From contig NW_018344262.1 in the NCBI RefSeq assembly GCF_002099425.1, forward strand, positions 942,501 through 1,006,500: a stretch of 64,000 bases of DNA. The letters run 5' to 3'. The translations under genes and the position numbers were made by a program. Below the pieces are notes generated by a model. That model was not told the origin of the DNA and ran no database searches. It was given only the letters and a program-made list of their open reading frames with translations. This stretch comes from Phascolarctos cinereus. Lineage: Eukaryota; Chordata; Mammalia; Diprotodontia; Phascolarctidae. Positions 58,491 through 64,000 of the stretch are shown one piece after another (within the stretch, counting starts at the first letter, position 1; every line of letters starts with the position of its first letter).

Positions 58491-59654
58491 AAGAAATCAT
58501 TTAGGAACAAAGTGTGGGGTGGAGAAAGGGGCTGGATAGAAATCAAAGCCAAGAGTCTGGAGCAGAAGAATGTACAGGGAGGAGGTGAAGAAATAAACTC
58601 CCAAAACTAGGGAGGCTTTTCCCATAGAGCTTAGATCTGGACCCTCTCAGGAAAAAGAGACAATGCTCCATGGCATAAGGGAGAGGCTTCACAGACACTA
58701 CCAAGTGGGAGGAATCCCATCACTGATACCAGCTAGAAGAGCTGTCCCTGTGACTCCCCTGCTGTAATTGTGTGGGCCTGATACGACCAGTTGGAAATCA
58801 GACTCTCATCTTGGTAAATGTATCCAAGATGTGACAGAGAGCCTGCAGAGATTTACCCCACCAGCTGGCCTACTCCCCATTTCCACTGATTTATGAGGGA
58901 ATAGGTAATACAATCAAAAGAAACCTGAAAGGATCTCCAAGAATAAAGAACTTCTGCACAGCTAACTAAAGGACTTCAGGGATTGGGGGAGGGGGGAGGC
59001 ACATAGGCATAAGTGATGCTTTCATCTCATTTCTTTTGAGAGTGGTGGCTTTGTAAGTGAGAAGATGATAAGGAAAATAGATGACTAGATATTTAGATGC
59101 TATCAGGATTTATTATTCAAGACCATGGTTTAAGCCAGGTAATAGAATGATAACCTCTTGTCTAGGGACAGAATGTTTTTCACATGGACTAGGCAGAGTT
59201 CTTTGGCTGGAGACTTGTTGATTTGATCAAGATTCTTCACGTCTGGGTTTCTCCCCCCCTTTTTTTTTACTTTAAATGATAAATCTAGATGTTAGGAACA
59301 TCTACTACAGTAGGTGACTACAGTAGAACAGAGAAATGCCCAGTAGTTCTCAGAAGAACATAACTGGGAGTTCAGGACTGACACACGCATCTGAATCATT
59401 GTTCAGGGGGAGCAAAATGAGCTTGGTCTTTGGACAAGATGACAGATAATGAACTTTGTGTTTCTGAGACCTACAACTGGAATACAGTAATAGAGGGGCC
59501 ACCTACACAACAGTGCTATGGGGCGGTAGAAAAGGACTCTTGGTAAACTTTCACATGGATGTTTAACTTGGCAAATGTGAAAGACTTGAGGGGAACAGGA
59601 TATTACACAGAGAAGCATCTTGGAAAGGAAAAAAGGAAAGACAAATTATTGGCA
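58491..59654. other. No feature recognised
   Basis: Unique intron sequence. Confidence 0.5.
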
Positions 59655-59970
59655 AGATATTCAAGTCAGTAAACATTTATTAAGTGCCTACTGTGTGCCA
59701 GGTAGCGTGCTAAGTTGGGGGGGGATACAAAAGTAGGCAAAAGACACTACCTTCCCTCAAGGAGCTTATAATCTAATGGTATATAATGGTTTGCAAACAT
59801 CTGAAGGGCTGTCCTGTTAAGGAGAGCTCTGGACTTAAGACCTAGCTTTAAATCCTGTCTCTAATAACTTGGTAACTCTGTAAGCGTGGCCAAGCCTCAA
59901 GATCTTAATCTGTAAAATGGGACTAATGCTACTTGTGGTGCCTATTTCATAGAGTTGTGGGGTCCAAAGG
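59655..59970 (+). repeat. Ancient repeat and MIR remnant
   Basis: AACATTTATTAAGTGCCTAC (same class as 2250-2345), then a MIR-like unit with CTTAATCTGTAAAATGGGAC. Confidence 0.55.
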
Positions 59971-60535
59971 ATGTGCTATAGAAGGATAGGTTATTTTTCA
60001 GAGGTCAAAGCTAGGATGGAGTAGGTAGAAGTCATGGGGAGATGGATATTAGTTTGGAACTTCCTATCTATTGCTTAAAAAAAAAAATTGAAATGAGCTA
60101 TGAGGTAGCAAGTTTGCCATGACTCCAGAAGTTAAAGTAGCGACTCTTTAGTAACCACTTAAGTTACTCAAAAGGGATTGGGTGACCTCAAAGGGCCTTT
60201 CCAGCCCTGCAATTCTGAAGTTCTGAAAGTAGGAACTCATTGGGAGTGGGCTCTTCCTAGACAGTGTGTGGACCTACTGAGGTAAGAACAAAAGGTGTAG
60301 TCAGAGCCTGGCTTATCACAGTATCCCTGGTTGAGTCAGCAGGGCTGTATTCACTAATGGGAATTCCTAGACCCATTCCTATCATCCCAGAATTCCAAGT
60401 GCCAAAAGGGATGTTTCCTCATGTCTTCTTCCTTGTGTTTTGAAGAAATGAAGCTCAGAGAGTTCCAGTAAATTAGTACCTCTAGGGTAGAGTTAGAGAA
60501 CCAAGGAGTTCTAAATCTTGCCCTAGGGGCAGCTA

Positions 60536-60675
60536 GGTGGCACAGTGGACAGAGCTCCAGCCTTGGAGTCAGGAGACCCTGAGTTCAAATGCGGCCTCAG
60601 ACACATAACACTTACTAGCTGTGTGACTCTGGGCAAGTCACTTAACCCCAATTGTGTCACCAGAAAAAAAGTAAT
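60536..60675 (+). mobile_element. tRNA-headed SINE
   Basis: GGGGCAGCTAGGTGGCACAG start; 13-bp duplication AAATCTTGCCCTA (60523-60535 and 60676-60688). Confidence 0.93.
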
Positions 60676-60829
60676 AAATCTTGCCCTAATAATCCCATAG
60701 TCTTAACCCCCAAGGGAGGAGCCAAGTCATTTCTCTAGGAGGTCTTGGATAAGCTGTAGCTGGAAGTGAGGAGTCTTAATGCTTCCAGCCACCTGGGTAA
60801 GAAATAGATAGATCCTGTGGGTGTTCTGA

Positions 60830-60975
60830 TGTACAATAATAGATTACATTTGTATATATACTTAAATAATGCTTTCCTTAGAGCGGGGAAAGCAGTGCAA
60901 ATTGTCCCCATTTTACAGATGGAGAAACTGGTTGAGAAGTGTAAGTGATTTCTTCAAATCCCAGCTTTTGCCATT
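60830..60975 (-). repeat. MIR remnant
   Basis: CCCCATTTTACAGATGGAGA. Confidence 0.65.
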
Positions 60976-61569
60976 TACAGGCTTCATGTCACCTCCAACT
61001 CAGGCTTTTGGACTCTAAATCCAAATTCATTGGAATTCAGTGGAAGAAATGGGAGGCTGTGACTCTGGTGGGGGTTGGGAGGGGGTGGAGTCAGAACTAA
61101 GGCTCCTTTGGCCTGAGTACAGACTGCCAGCCCTGCAGCTATTTCTTTCCCCACCCCTTGCCCAGCCACTCTGGCTTCTGTTGCACTCATCATGCCACTC
61201 AGTTAGCACTATTTGCCACTCATTTGGCACTATGTGTAAAATCCTGGAGTCGGAAGAGGCTTTAGAGATCCTCCAGTGTGACCTACTCCACAGGGGAATC
61301 CTCGGCAGCATCCTGACAGGTGGTCATTTCGCCTCTGCATTAACACTTCTACTGACAGCAATCTTACATCGATGTCAGTGTGAAAGTAGCTTTCCAGATA
61401 TGCTGGACGTAAGTCGAATAAGCAGATCGTCTCAGCAGTGTTGATGTTGGGCTTCCCAGCCCAGGACCCTGGGGGGTGCCACAAGAGAATGACCATGTTA
61501 ACAGATCAACCTGCTAGGAAGCCACCCAATTGTGTGGTCATTTAACCCACACTTTTCTTTTGTCTTTTT
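60976..61569. other. No confident feature
   Basis: GGAGTCGGAAGAGGCTTTAG suggests an old repeat; otherwise unassigned. Confidence 0.4.
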
Positions 61570-61660
61570 TATTATTTTAAGCAAAGGAAATCAACTATGT
61601 CGAAATACAGTTATCAAAATATTGAAAAACAAGTTTGTGGGCCCCAGGTTGGTTAAAGTT
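61570..61660. mobile_element. hAT-like MITE, family A copy 3 (partial)
   Basis: AAAGGAAATCAACTATGTCG and ATACAGTTATCAAAATATTG match the other two copies. Confidence 0.55.
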
Positions 61661-61689
61661 TCCCATTCCCCACTGGCTAAAGTGGAGAT

Positions 61690-61970
61690 CACGTGCTATT
61701 AAAAACTCTTCACAACCTAGTTCCAACCTTTTTTAGGCTTATCTGACTCTTCTCCTTGAATGCTACAAGCTCTAGTCAAATTGGACTCTTTCCTTCAAGT
61801 GCATTACAGTTTTCCCCATTGCTGTGTGTTTGCCCAGGACGGCCTCATCCCCAGTCTCTGGGCTCAGGTCATCCCTCAAGCTTCAGCTCAGATCTTGTGG
61901 GAATCCTTTTCTGATAATCATAGCCACGAGAGAACCCATACTTTTCCATCTTAGTCCCAAAGATCTAATG
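61690..61970 (+). repeat. L2 remnant
   Basis: TTCACAACCTAGTTCCAACC and following L2-like text. Confidence 0.55.
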
Positions 61971-63734
61971 TGAGATTTTGTCATCTATGCTAGCCAAACT
62001 ACACTTGGGCATTCTGCAACACTATTTCAAGATTTAGGTCATCAGCCTAGTAATACTGCTGAAAAAGGAAATGGTTAGTTTGACCTTCCTAAGTTATGCT
62101 GGCACCTTATGATCAGCAGTATAATTTTCCAGATGTCCACACACCATCCATTTAATCATACTAGAATTCTGTTTGAAACCCAAATTAAGCACAACTGTTG
62201 ACAGTTTCCAAAATTCACCTGTTCACTTCCCTCCTCCACCTCCCACCATATGATCCTTTTCTGCCACCTCTCCAGTCTTACGTGGCAGCAGGGATCTCAT
62301 GAATGTTTTCAATATACCAAGAGGCCTGACAGTATATTGCAAGGTATTGCTGTTGTTTAGTTAAGAAGCTGTAGGACTACAAACCGTGGTTGGAATGGAA
62401 TGTCTACTGAGAACCTCTTAAGAGTAACTGGGGATTTTCAGTTTCTAGTAAACTGGATTTTAAGTTGGCAACACTTTACAGGCACTTGGGTCTAAGTTAG
62501 GCTTATCATGGCCAAGAAAAAAATCAGACTGGGGCAGATGTCAGTGTGCCTTAGGTGATAAACTACAGAGGGTGATTGACCAGATTCACAGAGCCTGGTG
62601 CTTTTCTTTGTCTTTGGAATTAACTGTTTTTGAGTTGCTTCACCTTTGTTGCCCAGTGAAACTGTGATTTTTTCCATTTCTAATGTGAGCCTTCACTCAA
62701 TGCAAACTAGCTTTCATAGTTGTGCTGGCTTTCTGACTAACCTAGAGAATAATCTATAAACGGCCCAGATGTGTCTCTCTAACTGGGCTAAAAATAGTGT
62801 TGTCATCTCTTGGTGAAGCTGCCAAGGACTCTTAGCAGGTACGGGATAGTTTTGTTTGTTTTCCCTTCTTCTAATACACATAGAATCTTAATGTTCTACC
62901 TGGCTCAGGTAAGAGAACTGCTGAAGGCCAAGTGCGTTCACATGGGGAAGTTATTCCCAATTCTAAGGTCTTAGTAACTTCTCTGTATGTGACAACATTC
63001 ACTCAAAATGGAGGCGTCCTGACTAGGGATGTGGTCTTCCATATCTGTCTTGTGGGTATTTCCCTGGCTACATTGGGTGGGCATTACCTCTGTTGACAGA
63101 TTTCAATCCTTCTATGCCATAGTAGACAGTCTTCATGAGTTGTAGGCAACCTTCTCTAGTCAGAGCCGAGCCTTTCCAAATTTAGCTAGAACTGGTGCTC
63201 ACTCAGATGACTATCTTCCCTTTGGTGATATAGATGGCTTTAACATAGCTTGAACAGATTTTCTACTCCTCAGACCTTAACAGACAGATTTATCTTTCAA
63301 AGTATGGATTGCCATCAAGTCCCCACTCAGGGTTTGGTTTCCTGTCTTCCTCCTCATTTTGCTTTCTTTTCTACTGAAGACTCTCCTTTCCCCAACCCTC
63401 CCAAATGCTAAAAGGCCACTGATATGTCTGAATCCTGAGATGGAGATCAGTCTTCCCCTATCCACATTTCTCCAATTCTCCCTGAGGCTTATTTACAATC
63501 TGGGTTAGGCTGGCCTATAAATCAGTCAGTAGTAGTTGATGCTTTCTTTTTCATTCTTCCTCCCACCCCTTGGCTTGGCACTTTAGATTCTTGGTTTAAA
63601 AGTTCCTGCCCTATAAACTTGACTAAAATACCTGCTAGGTCACTCCTAGCTTCCCCATATTTTTACCTACTCGTTCTCAAAGTTCTTACTGTGCCTTGGA
63701 TTCAAGCTTCTCCTGGGATCTTGTCAGATCGTAT
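61971..63734. other. BCAP31 intron 4, nothing recognised
   Basis: 1.76 kb without a repeat, exon or RNA gene I can support. Confidence 0.5.
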
Positions 63735-64000
63735 ACCTTTACAAGTTGTTGTAATGACTTGTCCAGTTATTTATGTCTGACTCTTGGTGACCCCCATGGA
63801 CTACAGCATACCAGTACCGTCCATGGGGTTTTCTTAGCAAAGATAATGGAGTAGTTGGTCTTTTCCTTTTCTAATGGATTAAGGCAAAGGGAGGTTAAGT
63901 GGTTTGCCCAGGATCACACAACTTTTAAGTGTCTGAGGTCAGATTTGAATTCATGTCTTCCTGATTCTAGGCCCAGCACTCTAGCTGCCTTTTGCCTCCA
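63735..64000 (-). mobile_element. Mar1-type SINE (antisense), reaching the window edge
   Basis: RTE-like tail first (CCGTCCATGGGGTTTTCTTA), then the head region in reverse (AAGTGGTTTGCCCAGGATCA). Confidence 0.8.

Noticed and set aside
56994-64000. Search for BCAP31 exon 5 (LLRRLVTLISQQ, coiled-coil exons)
   Set aside because: Not found in any frame; the gene continues beyond the window.

Overview
The window is one contiguous stretch of a marsupial genome, probably X-linked. Two host genes lie head to head: ABCD1 on the minus strand (all ten coding exons, 26267-49383) and BCAP31 on the plus strand (first exons, 50.4-57.0 kb, continuing past the right edge). This is the ABCD1/BCAP31 arrangement of human Xq28. 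The marsupial call rests on the repeats: many tRNA-headed SINEs starting GGGGCAGCTAGGTGGC with the box-B-like GAGTTCAAATCCGGCCTCAGA, marsupial-type L1 and half-L1 (HAL1) elements, a BovB/RTE LINE, hAT MITEs, L2 and MIR. I cannot name the species.

Layout. 1-2.2 kb: GC-rich, mostly repeat-free sequence with pyrimidine tracts; in human the next gene in this direction is PLXNB3, but no PLXNB3 coding sequence is visible. 3.66-18.66 kb: one BovB/RTE LINE blown apart by later insertions: a solo LTR, an L1 carrying a second, opposite L1, and inside that a SINE, a complete HAL1 and a third L1 that itself carries an HMGB2 processed pseudogene. Target-site duplications are readable at most junctions. 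18.66-24.5 kb: SINEs, tetranucleotide arrays, an L1 tail and an L2. 24.7-26.3 kb: ABCD1 3' UTR. 26.3-49.4 kb: ABCD1 exons with introns holding SINE, MIR, L2, L1, hAT and mariner relics. 49.4-50.5 kb: CpG-rich shared promoter interval with RFX-type X-boxes on the ABCD1 side and ETS/GC-box motifs on the BCAP31 side. 50.5-64 kb: BCAP31 exons and introns.

The ABCD1 model is 756 codons plus stop, with GT-AG junctions throughout. Seven of its ten coding segments have the length I recall for the human exon. The differences are about 15 extra residues in exon 1, two extra codons in exon 4 and six fewer in exon 10. ABCD1 is the peroxisomal very-long-chain acyl-CoA half-transporter; BCAP31 is an ER membrane cargo and quality-control protein. 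They probably share a promoter rather than a pathway.

I see no new enzymatic or defence system. The best leads are the nested transposon stack, the X-box cluster, the hAT and foldback MITEs inside ABCD1 introns, and the HMGB2 retrocopy with only one coding lesion seen.
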